Shown here: piece after piece, positions 1 to 8,109 of the stretch
Numbering within the stretch: the first letter of the stretch is position 1
Layout: every line of letters begins with the position of its first letter
NCBI RefSeq assembly: GCF_003258945.1
Contig: NZ_QLIX01000007.1
Location: 124,001 to 188,000 of the forward strand
DNA from: Roseicella frigidaeris
Lineage (GTDB): Bacteria > Pseudomonadota > Alphaproteobacteria > Acetobacterales > Acetobacteraceae
Direction of reading: 5' to 3'
DNA length: 64,000 nucleotides
The notes under the pieces: generated by a model
Databases searched by the model: none
What the model was told of the DNA's origin: nothing
The model's input: the letters and a program-made list of their open reading frames with translations, nothing else
Position numbers and translations under genes: made by a program

Positions 1-63
1 CGAGCCTGTTTTCTTGGCGGGCAGCCTATCAGCCCCGGGCGCGGCGGCGGAAGCCACCCGGCA

Positions 64-456
64 TCAGTCCTGCACCGGATAATCCGCCAGCTCGGGCCGC
101 ATCGCCTCGATGACGAAATCGACGAAGGCCTCGGGCAGGTCGAGCCAGAACTCGCGGTCGGAATAGGCGCCGATCTCGGCCGCGAGGCCATGCGCCCGCG
201 CCCAATCCGCCAGCCGCTCCAGCGCCGCCCGCGGCGCCTCGTCGAGGAAGGAGACCTGCGAACGCAGCTTGTCGGCGTCCCGCCCCACCGTCTCGCTGCG
301 GCTGAATTGCAGGTCCACATTGGCGCCGGGCTGGCGCAGCCAGACGGCCCGCGCGGTCCGGCGCAGCTCGACGAAGCCGAGCTGGCTGCGCAGCATCTCC
401 ACCACCGTGTCGAAATGCCGGGCATCGAGCCGGTTGGCGGCGTGGTTCAGGCGCAT
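64..456 (-). CDS. VOC/glyoxalase-like small protein
   Basis: A 130-residue protein that begins MRLNHAANRL, the strand style seen at the start of vicinal-oxygen-chelate (glyoxalase-like) domains, and ends in a second beta-alpha unit rich in aromatic and acidic residues (FWLDLPEAFVDFVIEAM). I infer a single VOC-like half-domain. The metal ligands cannot be assigned with certainty, so no reaction is proposed. The ATG overlaps the TGA of the upstream dehydrogenase by one base (TGATG), so the two are translationally coupled and probably co-transcribed. A related hydroxyacid or aldehyde substrate is possible but is only a guess from context. The internal ATG at 456 was chosen because it lies exactly at that junction; reading frame open upstream of it is only the shadow of the dehydrogenase gene. 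Confidence 0.6.
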   Translation of the reverse strand: MRLNHAANRLDARHFDTVVEMLRSQLGFVELRRTARAVWLRQPGANVDLQFSRSETVGRDADKLRSQVSFLDEAPRAALERLADWARAHGLAAEIGAYSDREFWLDLPEAFVDFVIEAMRPELADYPVQD

Positions 457-1412
457 CAGTAGCCGACCGCGCGGTCCACGACCTGGAGCAAGGGCCGGTC
501 CTCCAGGAACCGCGCGCAATTCTCGATGAAGAGCCGCGCCACGGCCCGGTCGCGCTCGGGGTGCAGCCCGCCCATATGCGGCACCACCAGGATGCCGGGC
601 GTGGTCCAGAAGGGGTGGCTCTCGGGCAGCGGTTCCTCGCGGAAGACGTCGAGCACCGCGCCGGCGATGCGCTTCTCCGTCACCGCCGCGATCAGGTCGG
701 CATCGCGGATGGCGCTGCCGCGGCCGAAATTCAGCAGCCAGGCGCCGGGCTTCATGCGGGCGAGGCGCTCGGCCCGGATGAACTCCTCGGTCTCCGGCGT
801 CGCGGGCAGGAGCAGCAGCAGGAAATCCGCCGCCTCCACCACCCGGTCGGCCGCTTCCGGCGGCAGCACCTCGACCCCCGGCAGCGGCGTCGGGTTGCGG
901 CGGGTGCCGATGACCTGCATGCGGAAGGCGCCGGCGAGGCGCGCCACCTCCTGCCCGATGGCGCCGAGGCCGAGGATGCCGAGCACCTTGCCGCCGAGCG
1001 GCATCGCCACCTGGCGGCTCCAGCGCCGCTGCTTCTGCGCCTCGGCGATTGCCGCATAGGGCTTGGCGATGTGCAGGATGGCGCCGAGGATGTTCTCCGG
1101 CATGGACTCGCCATGGGTGCCGCGGGCGCAGGTGAGCACCAGGCCCGGCGGCAGGTCGGGCAGCGCCAGCCAGCCCTCGACGCCGGCGGTGAGGGATTGC
1201 GCCCAGCGCAGCTTCGGCATCCGCGGCAGCAGGCCGGCCGGCATGCCCCAGGCGAGCAGCGCCTCGGTCCCGGCGAGTTGCGCCTCGTTCGGCCGCTCCT
1301 GGCGCGGCAGGCACTCGACGGCGAGGCGCGAGGCGAGTCCGGCGGCGGTGATGGCCTCGAGATAGGGGCCGGGATTGTCGTGCCAGATCAGCAGGCGGGT
1401 GGGGTTCGGCAT
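456..1412 (-). CDS. NAD-dependent D-2-hydroxyacid dehydrogenase
   Basis: A 318-residue cytosolic enzyme of the D-isomer-specific 2-hydroxyacid dehydrogenase family, which interconverts 2-keto acids (for example glyoxylate or hydroxypyruvate) and D-2-hydroxy acids with NAD(P)H. The Rossmann dinucleotide motif GLGAIG is at residues 148-153. The catalytic triad of the family is visible as Arg231 (NFGRGS), a Glu in DVFREEP (about 259-260) and His279 (VVPHMGG). Length is normal for the GhrA-like branch. The substrate cannot be told from sequence. It is the first gene of a two-gene minus-strand unit with the VOC-like protein, overlapping it by one base. Confidence 0.87.
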   Translation of the reverse strand: MPNPTRLLIWHDNPGPYLEAITAAGLASRLAVECLPRQERPNEAQLAGTEALLAWGMPAGLLPRMPKLRWAQSLTAGVEGWLALPDLPPGLVLTCARGTHGESMPENILGAILHIAKPYAAIAEAQKQRRWSRQVAMPLGGKVLGILGLGAIGQEVARLAGAFRMQVIGTRRNPTPLPGVEVLPPEAADRVVEAADFLLLLLPATPETEEFIRAERLARMKPGAWLLNFGRGSAIRDADLIAAVTEKRIAGAVLDVFREEPLPESHPFWTTPGILVVPHMGGLHPERDRAVARLFIENCARFLEDRPLLQVVDRAVGY

Positions 1413-1485
1413 CGGGCGGTCCTCGCTGTCGCGCCGAGCCTATCCCCGCCCCATGCGGCCAGCCAGCCTGCGCGACTCATACCAA

Positions 1486-1556
1486 CGGCATGAATGCGTC
1501 ATTCATGCCGAGCGCCCGAATGGGCGCCGCCGGTCGCGCCGTCAGGCGCGCCTGTC
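1486..1556. repeat. Palindromic intergenic element (REP-like)
   Basis: A cluster of perfect inverted repeats lies between two minus-strand genes. CGGCATGAATG (1486-1496) pairs with CATTCATGCCG (1500-1510) around a 3-nt loop, followed by GCGCCC/GGGCGC (1512-1527) and a palindromic CAGGCGCGCCTG nearby. It sits about 90-160 bp downstream of the MFS gene stop and could act as a terminator on the minus strand. The stacked palindromes and AT-richer composition also fit a dispersed REP-like element; copy number in the genome would decide. Confidence 0.5.
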
Positions 1557-1645
1557 AGCGCGATGCGGCCAAGCCAAGCAAACCGGAGGTTTGCGCCCGG
1601 CGTCTGAGGGGGCCGGTGATGGGTCACCAGCAACGGCCGTTCGTA

Positions 1646-2881
1646 TCAGCCCGCGCGCGGCCTGGGAGGCCGCCGCAGCATGTAGAAGGCCAGCGAGCCG
1701 AGGGCATAGGCGAGGATCGAGCCGATGAAGGCGACCCGGTAGCTGCCCGAGACGTCGAAGATGAAGCCCGCCGCCCAGGAGCCGATGGCGGCGCCGAGGC
1801 CGGAGCCGATGGTGATGACGCCGAGGATGGTGCCGAGCCGCGGCCCGGGGAAGAGATCGGCGGTCTTGGCGGTGATGGCCGGGCCGCGCGCGCCCCAGGT
1901 CAGGCCGAAGAAGCAGGCATGCAGCCAGAGCAGCAGGTGGTCGCCCGGCCCGGTGATGGCGAGGGCGCAGAACACCCCGATGATGGAGATGCCATAGGCC
2001 AGCAGCGCCGAGTATTCCCGGCCGATATAGTCGGAGAGGGTGCCGGTGGCGACCACGCCGGGCATGGCGAGGAAGCTGCCCATGCCGAGCACGCCGGCGG
2101 CATAGAGCGGGTCGAAGCCGACATCGACGGCGAAGGCGATCTGGTGCAGCGAGACCAGGAAGCTGCCGATGCTGGTCAGCATGTAGACCAGGAAGAGCAG
2201 CCAGAATTGCGGCGTGCGGATCGCCTCGGCGAGCGTCCAGGGCCGCTCCACCGCCCCGCCGCCGCCCGCCGCGGCCCGCGCCGCCTCGGCCCGGCGGCCG
2301 CCGAACAGGGCGGCGAGCGGCAGCAGCACCGCCGCCGCGACGGCCGCCGCCGCGAGATAGGCGCCGCGCCAGCCGAGCGCCTCGATCGTCACCTGGCTCG
2401 CCGGCGCCGAGGCGGCCCGGCCGAAGGCGTTGGCCGATTGCAGCACCGAGATCGCCATGCCGCGCCGGCGGGCGAAGAGGCGCGAGACCAGCGGCACGAA
2501 GACCAGCAGCCCGATGCAATTGGCCCCGAAGGTGATCACCACGCCGTAGAGGAACACCATCTGCCAGAGCGCCTCGGCATGGGCGCTGCCGATCAGGCCG
2601 ACCACCAGCAGCGTCCCGCCGAGCAGCACCATCCGCCGGGCGCCGAGCGCATCCACCATGGTGCCGATCAGCGGCGAGCTGAGGCCGCCGACGAGCTGCC
2701 CGACCGAATAGGCGACCGAGCTCTCGGCGCGCGACCAGCCGAAATCGGCGACGAAGGCGAGCAGGAAGACGGTGTAGGAATGCATGACGCTGGCGCCGAC
2801 CGTGAAGGCGAGGAAGGCGGCGGCGAGGGTCAGCCAGGCCCGGCCCGGCGGGGGCGGCGGGGACTCGGGCGGTGCGGGCAT
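1646..2881 (-). CDS. MFS transporter (monocarboxylate/OFA-like)
   Basis: A 411-residue inner-membrane protein with about twelve hydrophobic segments in two halves, split by a charged Ala/Arg-rich cytoplasmic loop near residues 205-230. The second half carries a motif-A-like GTLSDYIGRE in the loop between helices 8 and 9. Features such as MHSYTVFLLAFVADFGWSR resemble the monocarboxylate/oxalate-formate branch of the Major Facilitator Superfamily, so uptake or exchange of a small carboxylate is likely but unproven. The ATG at 2881 begins MPAPPESPPPPPGRAW just before helix 1; longer in-frame starts would add a non-hydrophobic shadow extension. It is transcribed alone, with palindromes downstream. 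Confidence 0.85.
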   Translation of the reverse strand: MPAPPESPPPPPGRAWLTLAAAFLAFTVGASVMHSYTVFLLAFVADFGWSRAESSVAYSVGQLVGGLSSPLIGTMVDALGARRMVLLGGTLLVVGLIGSAHAEALWQMVFLYGVVITFGANCIGLLVFVPLVSRLFARRRGMAISVLQSANAFGRAASAPASQVTIEALGWRGAYLAAAAVAAAVLLPLAALFGGRRAEAARAAAGGGGAVERPWTLAEAIRTPQFWLLFLVYMLTSIGSFLVSLHQIAFAVDVGFDPLYAAGVLGMGSFLAMPGVVATGTLSDYIGREYSALLAYGISIIGVFCALAITGPGDHLLLWLHACFFGLTWGARGPAITAKTADLFPGPRLGTILGVITIGSGLGAAIGSWAAGFIFDVSGSYRVAFIGSILAYALGSLAFYMLRRPPRPRAG

Positions 2882-2917
2882 GGTCCATGGTAGGTGCGGG
2901 CCGCGCGGCGAGTCCAA

Positions 2918-2965
2918 CCCACCCCTTAGCCCACCCCTTGGCCCGCTCCTCGGCCCACCCCTTGG
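2918..2965. repeat. Four 12-bp tandem repeats
   Basis: Four head-to-tail copies of a 12-nt unit (CCCACCCCTTGG with small changes; the third copy is CCCGCTCCTCGG) run from 2918 to 2965. They lie in the divergent region between the MFS transporter and the Baeyer-Villiger monooxygenase. They encode nothing credible and could be a microsatellite-like slip product or affect the promoters on either side. Confidence 0.7.
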
Positions 2966-3160
2966 CATGATCCGGCGCGCCGGCCCGGCCGGGTGGTTTG
3001 CAGAGGCGGGCGGGCAGGGTCTACGCTGGCGCATGACCGGTCCCCAAGGCCGGCACCCAGGGAAGGAACGCCAGCAGAGGCGCCGCGCCGCATCGCGCCG
3101 GCCGTCCGCCGCATGCGGCGCATCCCGGTCCCGCATCGCCGCACGGAGGAATGCCGCACC

Positions 3161-4798
3161 ATGTCCGCCACCCTCGAAGCAACCGCCCCGGCCGCCGCCC
3201 AGGCGCTCGACTTCGATGCCATCATCATCGGCGCGGGCATGTCGGGCCTGTATCAGCTGCTGCGGCTGCGCGAGCTCGGCCTCCGGGTCCGGGTCTTCGA
3301 GGCCGGCACCGGCGTCGGCGGCACCTGGTACTGGAACCGCTACCCCGGCGCCCGCTTCGATTCCGAGAGCTATTCCTACGGCTATTCCTTCTCGAAGGAG
3401 CTGCTGGAGGAATGGAGCTGGTCGGAGCATTTCGCGCCGCAGCCGGAGACGCAGCGCTACCTCAATTTCGTCGCCGACAAGTTCGACCTGCGCCGCGACA
3501 TCCAGTTCAAGGCCCGCGTCGCCTCGGCCTACTGGCAGGAGGAAGGCCGCCACTGGGCGGTGGCGCTCGAGGATGGCAGCCGCCACACGGCGCGCTTCCT
3601 CATCACCGCGATCGGCGTGCTCTCCGCCCCCACCCTGCCGCGCTTCGAGGGCATCGACACCTTCCAGGGCCAGTCCTTCCACACCGCCCGCTGGCCGCAT
3701 GAGGCGGTGGAGTTCCGCGGCAAGCGCGTCGCCGTCATCGGCACCGGCGCGACCGGGGTGCAGACCATCCAGGAGGTGGCGAAGACCGCCGGACATCTCA
3801 CGGTGTTCCAGCGGACGCCCAATTGGTGCGCGCCGCTGCACAACCGGCCGATCAGCGAGGCGGAGCAGCAGGAGATCAAGGCGGGCTATCCCGAGATCTT
3901 CCGGCGTTGCCAGGAAACCTTCTCCTGCTTCATGCACACGCCCGACCCGCGCGCCACCTTCGAGGTGTCGAAGGAGGAGCGGGAGGCCTTCTACGAGACG
4001 CTCTACGCCTCCCCCGGCTTCGGCATCTGGGTCGGCAATTTCCGCGACATGCTGACCGACCGCGCGGCGAACAAGGAGATCTCCGACTTCGTCGCGGGCA
4101 AGATCCGCCAGCGGGTGAAGGACCCGAAGGTGGCGGAGATGCTGATCCCGAAGAACCACGGCTTCGGCACCCGCCGCGTGCCGCTCGAGACCCGCTACTA
4201 CGAGGTCTACAACCAGCCGAACGTCACGCTGGTGGACAGCAAGGCGACGCCGATCGAGCGCATCACCCCGACCGGCATCAAGACCAGCGAGGCCGAGTAC
4301 GCCTTCGACATCATCATCTACGCCACCGGCTTCGACGCCATCACCGGCGCCTTCGACCGCATCGACATCCGCGGCCGCGACGGGACGCCGCTGAAGGAGC
4401 GATGGGCGCATGGCCCCGAGACCTTCATGGGCATGATGGTCGAGGGCTTCCCCAACATGCTCATGCTGATGGGCCCGCACACCGCCCTCGGCAACATCCC
4501 GCGCAGCATCGAGTACAACGTGGACTGGGTGACGCGGCTGCTGCGCCACCTGCAGGAGAAGGGCCTGACCCTGGCCGAGGCGCGGCCGGAGGCGGTGCGG
4601 GCCTGGACCGACCATGTGAAGCTGGTCGGCGCCGGCCTGCTCTCGAGCGAGGTGGATAGCTGGATGACCGGCATCAACAGCAATGTCGAGGGCAAGCAGA
4701 CCCGCATCATCGCCCGCTACAGCGGTAGCGCGCCGGAATACCGCGCCTGGTGCGACGCGGTCGCCGACAAGGGCTATCCCGATCTCCGTCTCGCCTGA
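3161..4798 (+). CDS. Baeyer-Villiger flavin monooxygenase
   Basis: A 545-residue FAD- and NADPH-dependent monooxygenase that inserts one oxygen next to a carbonyl, turning ketones into esters or lactones. The FAD-binding GAGMSG is at residues 24-29, and a second Rossmann motif (GTGATG) follows near residue 194. Between them is the BVMO fingerprint FxGxxxHxxxWP, seen intact as FQGQSFHTARWP at residues 168-179; this separates BVMOs from ordinary flavin monooxygenases. Length matches cyclohexanone-monooxygenase-type enzymes. ATG 3161 is preceded by ACGGAGGA. The next gene, a serine esterase, starts 10 bp after the stop, a pairing that fits oxidation of a ketone to an ester followed by hydrolysis. 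Confidence 0.92.
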   Translation: MSATLEATAPAAAQALDFDAIIIGAGMSGLYQLLRLRELGLRVRVFEAGTGVGGTWYWNRYPGARFDSESYSYGYSFSKELLEEWSWSEHFAPQPETQRYLNFVADKFDLRRDIQFKARVASAYWQEEGRHWAVALEDGSRHTARFLITAIGVLSAPTLPRFEGIDTFQGQSFHTARWPHEAVEFRGKRVAVIGTGATGVQTIQEVAKTAGHLTVFQRTPNWCAPLHNRPISEAEQQEIKAGYPEIFRRCQETFSCFMHTPDPRATFEVSKEEREAFYETLYASPGFGIWVGNFRDMLTDRAANKEISDFVAGKIRQRVKDPKVAEMLIPKNHGFGTRRVPLETRYYEVYNQPNVTLVDSKATPIERITPTGIKTSEAEYAFDIIIYATGFDAITGAFDRIDIRGRDGTPLKERWAHGPETFMGMMVEGFPNMLMLMGPHTALGNIPRSIEYNVDWVTRLLRHLQEKGLTLAEARPEAVRAWTDHVKLVGAGLLSSEVDSWMTGINSNVEGKQTRIIARYSGSAPEYRAWCDAVADKGYPDLRLA

Positions 4799-4808
4799 GG
4801 CGGCGCCG

Positions 4809-5978
4809 ATGACCGCGACCGCCGCGATCGACCAGGTGCTGCGCGAGGCCGTGGAGCGCGGCGCGGTGCCGGGCGTCGTCGCCCTCGCCGCCGACCGCGA
4901 CGGCCCGATCTACGAAGGCGCCTTCGGCCGCCGCAGCCTCGATGCCGCGGCGCCGATGACGCCGGACACGGTGTTCTGGATCGCCTCCATGACCAAGGCG
5001 GTGACCTCGGTCGCCGCCATGCAGCTCGTCGAGGAGGGGCGGCTCGCGCTCGACGCGCCGCTCGGCCCGCTGCTGCCCGGCCTCGCCGCGCCGCAGGTGC
5101 TGGAGGGTTTCGCGGCCGACGGCACGCCGCGCCTGCGGCCGGCGCAGCGCCCCATCACGCTCCGCCACCTGCTCACCCACACCGCCGGCTTCGCCTACAA
5201 CACCTGGAACGCCGATATCGGCCGTTACATGCAGGCGACCGGCCTGCCGGCGCCCCGCAGCGGCAAGCTCGCCTCGCTGGCGGCGCCGCTGGTGCGCGAG
5301 CCGGGCGAGCGCTGGGAATACAGCATCGCCACCGACTGGGTCGGCCGCGCGGTGGAGGCGGCGAGCGGCGAGCGGCTGGAGCGCTACGTCTTCGCCCGCA
5401 TCCTCGAGCCGCTCGGCATGGCCGATAGCGGCTTCGTCCCCGGCCCGGCCCAGCGCGCCCGCCGCGCCGGGATGCACCAGCGCGGCGCGGATGGCCGCCT
5501 CGCGCCGATCGACTTCGCCCTGCCCGAGGCCCCGGAGTTCTTCGGCGGCGGCGGCGGGCTGCTCTCGACCGGGCCGGATTATCTCCGCTTCCTGCGCATG
5601 CTGCTCGGCGGCGGCAGGCTGGACGGCGCGCGGGTGCTGCGGCCGGAGACGGTCGCCGAGATGGGCCGCAACCAGATCGGCGGCCTCGCCTTCCAGCCGC
5701 TGCGCAGCGTGCTGCCGGCGATCTCCGGCGACTGCGACCCTTTCCCCGGCACCCCCTGCCGTTGGGGCCTCGGCTTCCTCATCAACGAGGCCGATATCCC
5801 CGGCCGCCGCACCGCCGGCAGCCTGGCCTGGGCGGGGCTCGGCAACACCTGGTTCTGGATCGATCCACGGCGCGGCATCGCCGGGCTGCTGCTGACCCAG
5901 ATCCTGCCCTTCGCCGATCCCGCGGTGCTGGACCTCTTCGCTGGCTTCGAGACGGCCGTCTACCAGGTCGCGGCATGA
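4809..5978 (+). CDS. Serine hydrolase, class C beta-lactamase/EstB family
   Basis: A 389-residue serine hydrolase of the beta-lactamase/penicillin-binding fold. The nucleophile motif S-x-x-K is SMTK (Ser60, Lys63), the second motif Tyr is in EYSIA (Tyr171), and a THTAGF segment follows the usual HLLTH box. A C-terminal Gly-rich KTG-like strand (SLAWAGLGNTWFWID) is present. No signal peptide is evident, so it is probably a cytosolic EstB-like esterase rather than a lactam-resistance enzyme. It lies 10 bp behind a Baeyer-Villiger monooxygenase, so I infer that it hydrolyses the ester made by that enzyme. The ATG at 4809 was chosen because upstream codons are the monooxygenase shadow. Confidence 0.85.
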   Translation: MTATAAIDQVLREAVERGAVPGVVALAADRDGPIYEGAFGRRSLDAAAPMTPDTVFWIASMTKAVTSVAAMQLVEEGRLALDAPLGPLLPGLAAPQVLEGFAADGTPRLRPAQRPITLRHLLTHTAGFAYNTWNADIGRYMQATGLPAPRSGKLASLAAPLVREPGERWEYSIATDWVGRAVEAASGERLERYVFARILEPLGMADSGFVPGPAQRARRAGMHQRGADGRLAPIDFALPEAPEFFGGGGGLLSTGPDYLRFLRMLLGGGRLDGARVLRPETVAEMGRNQIGGLAFQPLRSVLPAISGDCDPFPGTPCRWGLGFLINEADIPGRRTAGSLAWAGLGNTWFWIDPRRGIAGLLLTQILPFADPAVLDLFAGFETAVYQVAA

Positions 5979-6029
5979 CGGCCAGGACGCCGATGCACCG
6001 CTGACGCCAGGATGCCGAGGGAGGCCGCC

Positions 6030-7004
6030 ATGCCCGGAGCCACGCGCCGCCGCCTGCTCGCCATGCCCGCCCTGCTCGCCGGCGCCGCCCGGGCCGAGAC
6101 GGGCTTTCCCACCCGACCGCTGACCTGGATCGTCCCCTTCGCCGCCGGCGGCATCACCGACACCACCGCCCGGATGCTGGCGCAGCGCATGGGGGCGCAT
6201 CTCGGCCAGCCGGTGGTGGTGGAGAACCGGCCCGGCGCCGGCGGCACCATCGGCGCCGAAGCGGTCGCCCGCAGCGCGCCGGACGGCTACACCTTGCTCT
6301 ATGGCAGCCAGGGGCCGATTGCGGCGGCGCCGGCCATGCTGCGCAACCTTCGCTACGATCCGCTGCGCGACCTCACCCCGGTGCATGGGCTCGGCGCCTC
6401 GCCGCACCTCATCGTCAGCGCGCCGCAGCAGCCCTGGCGCAACCTGATGGAGCTGGTGGCGGCGGCGCGGGCCCGGCCGGAGGGGCTGACCTATGCCTCC
6501 CCCGGCGTCGGCACCTCGCCGCATCTCGCCGCCGAGGTGCTGATGCAGGCGACCGGCACCCGCCTGGTGCATGCGCCCTACGCCAACGGCACCCAGGCGC
6601 TGAACGACGTCATCAGCGGCCGGGTCGAGGTGATGTGGGATTATCCGCTGACCAGCCTCGCGCATGTCCGGGAGGGGCGGCTGCAGGCGCTTGCCGTGAC
6701 CGATGCGCAGCGGGTGCGGCTGGCGCCGGAGGTGCCGACGGTCGCCGAGGCCGGGCTGCCGGGGGCCGAGGCGCTGCCCTGGGCGGCGCTCTTCGTCGCC
6801 GGCCGCAGCCCGGAGGGGGCGATCGCCCGCATCGCCGCGGCGCTGCGGGCGGCGATGGCCGAGCCGCGGGTGCAGGAGTTCTTCGACGGCACGGCGACGG
6901 TGCTGTGGTCGGAGATGGACGCCCTGGCGCTGCGCCGCTTCCTGGCCGAGGAGCTGCCGCGCGTCGCCGGGCTGATCGCCCGCTCCGGCGCGCAGCCCGG
7001 GTAA
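6030..7004 (+). CDS. Bug-family tripartite tricarboxylate substrate-binding protein
   Basis: A 324-residue secreted binding protein of the Bug (TctC) family, which captures small carboxylates in the periplasm. A short positively charged N-terminus (PGATRRRLLAM) and a hydrophobic stretch ending at about ARA give a signal peptide of about 25 residues. Family hallmarks follow: WIVPFAAGGITDTTAR, VVVENRPGAGG, and a YASPGVG-type segment. ATG 6030 has GAGGGAGG just upstream; an in-frame ATG at 6012 lacks this. It follows the esterase by 51 bp and is probably co-transcribed. No TctA or TctB permease is nearby, as is usual for orphan Bug proteins. The ligand is unknown. Confidence 0.88.
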   Translation: MPGATRRRLLAMPALLAGAARAETGFPTRPLTWIVPFAAGGITDTTARMLAQRMGAHLGQPVVVENRPGAGGTIGAEAVARSAPDGYTLLYGSQGPIAAAPAMLRNLRYDPLRDLTPVHGLGASPHLIVSAPQQPWRNLMELVAAARARPEGLTYASPGVGTSPHLAAEVLMQATGTRLVHAPYANGTQALNDVISGRVEVMWDYPLTSLAHVREGRLQALAVTDAQRVRLAPEVPTVAEAGLPGAEALPWAALFVAGRSPEGAIARIAAALRAAMAEPRVQEFFDGTATVLWSEMDALALRRFLAEELPRVAGLIARSGAQPG

Positions 7005-7064
7005 TGCATCCCCGCGACGTCGTGGGGGCCCCGGTGTTCCTCTCAGGCCCCGGGCGCGGCACAG

Positions 7065-7089
7065 CCTGCCGCGGCGAAGCCGCGGCAGG
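7065..7089. terminator. Hairpin between convergent genes
   Basis: CCTGCCGCGGC (7065-7075) and GCCGCGGCAGG (7079-7089) form a perfect 11-bp stem with a GAA loop. It lies between the plus-strand Bug gene (stop 7004) and the minus-strand LLM gene (stop 7147). There is no clear T-tract, so it is a probable bidirectional terminator by position and stem strength only. Confidence 0.55.
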
Positions 7090-7146
7090 ACAACGGGCGG
7101 CGACAGGATCGGGCCGGCGTCAGGCGCGGCGCGGGCGGCGCCGCCG

Positions 7147-8046
7147 TCACAGGGCGTCCGCCACCGCGTCGCGGAATTGCCGCATCGCCGCCAGATGCGC
7201 GGCGGCGTCGCGGCCGGGGATGCGGCGGTGGTGGCGACGGTTGAAGGTGGTGGTCAGCGTCAGATGCGTCGCGCCGAGGCGCTTCCAATAGCGCGCCTCC
7301 TCGCGCCAGGCGGCCGCATCGCCGGTGCCGGCGGAGATCCAGACCTCGAGCCCGATCGCCGCCGGGTCGCGCCCCGCCGCCTCGGTCAGGCCGCGCAGCC
7401 GGGCGAGTTCGTCCTCGATCGCGGCGCCGGGTGGGTAGGCATTCATGATCCATCCATCACCGAGCCGGGCGATGCGCTCCAGGGTCTGCTCGACATGGCC
7501 GCCGAACCAGACCGGGATGCGGCGATGCACCGGCAGCGGGTTGATGCCGGCATCCTCGATGCGGTGCCAGCGTCCGGTGAAATCCACATGCGGCGCCGCC
7601 CAGAGGCGCTGCATCACCTCCACCTGCTCGGCCGAGCGGCGGCCGCGATTGGCGAAATTCTCGTTCAGACCGGTGAACTCCACCGGGTTCCACCCCACCC
7701 CGACACCAAGGCGGAACCGCCCGCCGCACAGCACGTCGAGGCTCGCCGCCTGCTTGGCGACGAGCACCGCCTGGCGCTGCGCCAGGATCAGCACCTGGGT
7801 GGAGAATTCGGTCGTCTCGCGGCAGAGCCCGGCGAGGAAGCCGAAGCAGACGAAGGGGTCGTGGAACAGGTCGGCCGAGGTGTTGCGGTCGCCCCAATCT
7901 GGCCGCGAGGCGGCATTCACCCCGAGCACATGGTCCGGCAGGCCGAGATTGGTGTAGCCGAGCTCCTCCGCCGCCCCGGCGAGGTCGCGGACCGCGCCGG
8001 GCGCGCCGCCGATATCGACCAGCGGCAGCATGACACCGAGACGCAT
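7147..8046 (-). CDS. Luciferase-like (LLM class) oxidoreductase
   Basis: A 299-residue TIM-barrel flavin oxidoreductase of the luciferase-like monooxygenase class (FMN- or F420-dependent). Recognisable family segments are MRLGVMLPLVDIGG at the start, TQVLILAQRQAVLVAKQAASLDVLCGGRFRLGVGVGW near residues 85-120, and PVWFGGHVEQTLERIARLGDGWI near residue 180. Such enzymes oxidise aldehydes, alkanesulfonates or other substrates; which one cannot be said. Whether it uses F420 or FMN is also undetermined. It starts at ATG 8046 and is downstream of the kynureninase-like gene by 63 bp in the reverse sense, so it may be co-transcribed with it. Confidence 0.82.
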   Translation of the reverse strand: MRLGVMLPLVDIGGAPGAVRDLAGAAEELGYTNLGLPDHVLGVNAASRPDWGDRNTSADLFHDPFVCFGFLAGLCRETTEFSTQVLILAQRQAVLVAKQAASLDVLCGGRFRLGVGVGWNPVEFTGLNENFANRGRRSAEQVEVMQRLWAAPHVDFTGRWHRIEDAGINPLPVHRRIPVWFGGHVEQTLERIARLGDGWIMNAYPPGAAIEDELARLRGLTEAAGRDPAAIGLEVWISAGTGDAAAWREEARYWKRLGATHLTLTTTFNRRHHRRIPGRDAAAHLAAMRQFRDAVADAL

Positions 8047-8109
8047 GCGACCCTCCCCTTTTCCGATCCGGGACGCAGGCTGGGCCGTCCCGGCGCCAGG
8101 GTCCAGCGT

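Noticed and set aside
1490-2893. 467-codon plus-strand open frame
   Set aside because: It is antisense to the MFS transporter, has no recognisable motif, and its composition is that of a GC-rich shadow frame.
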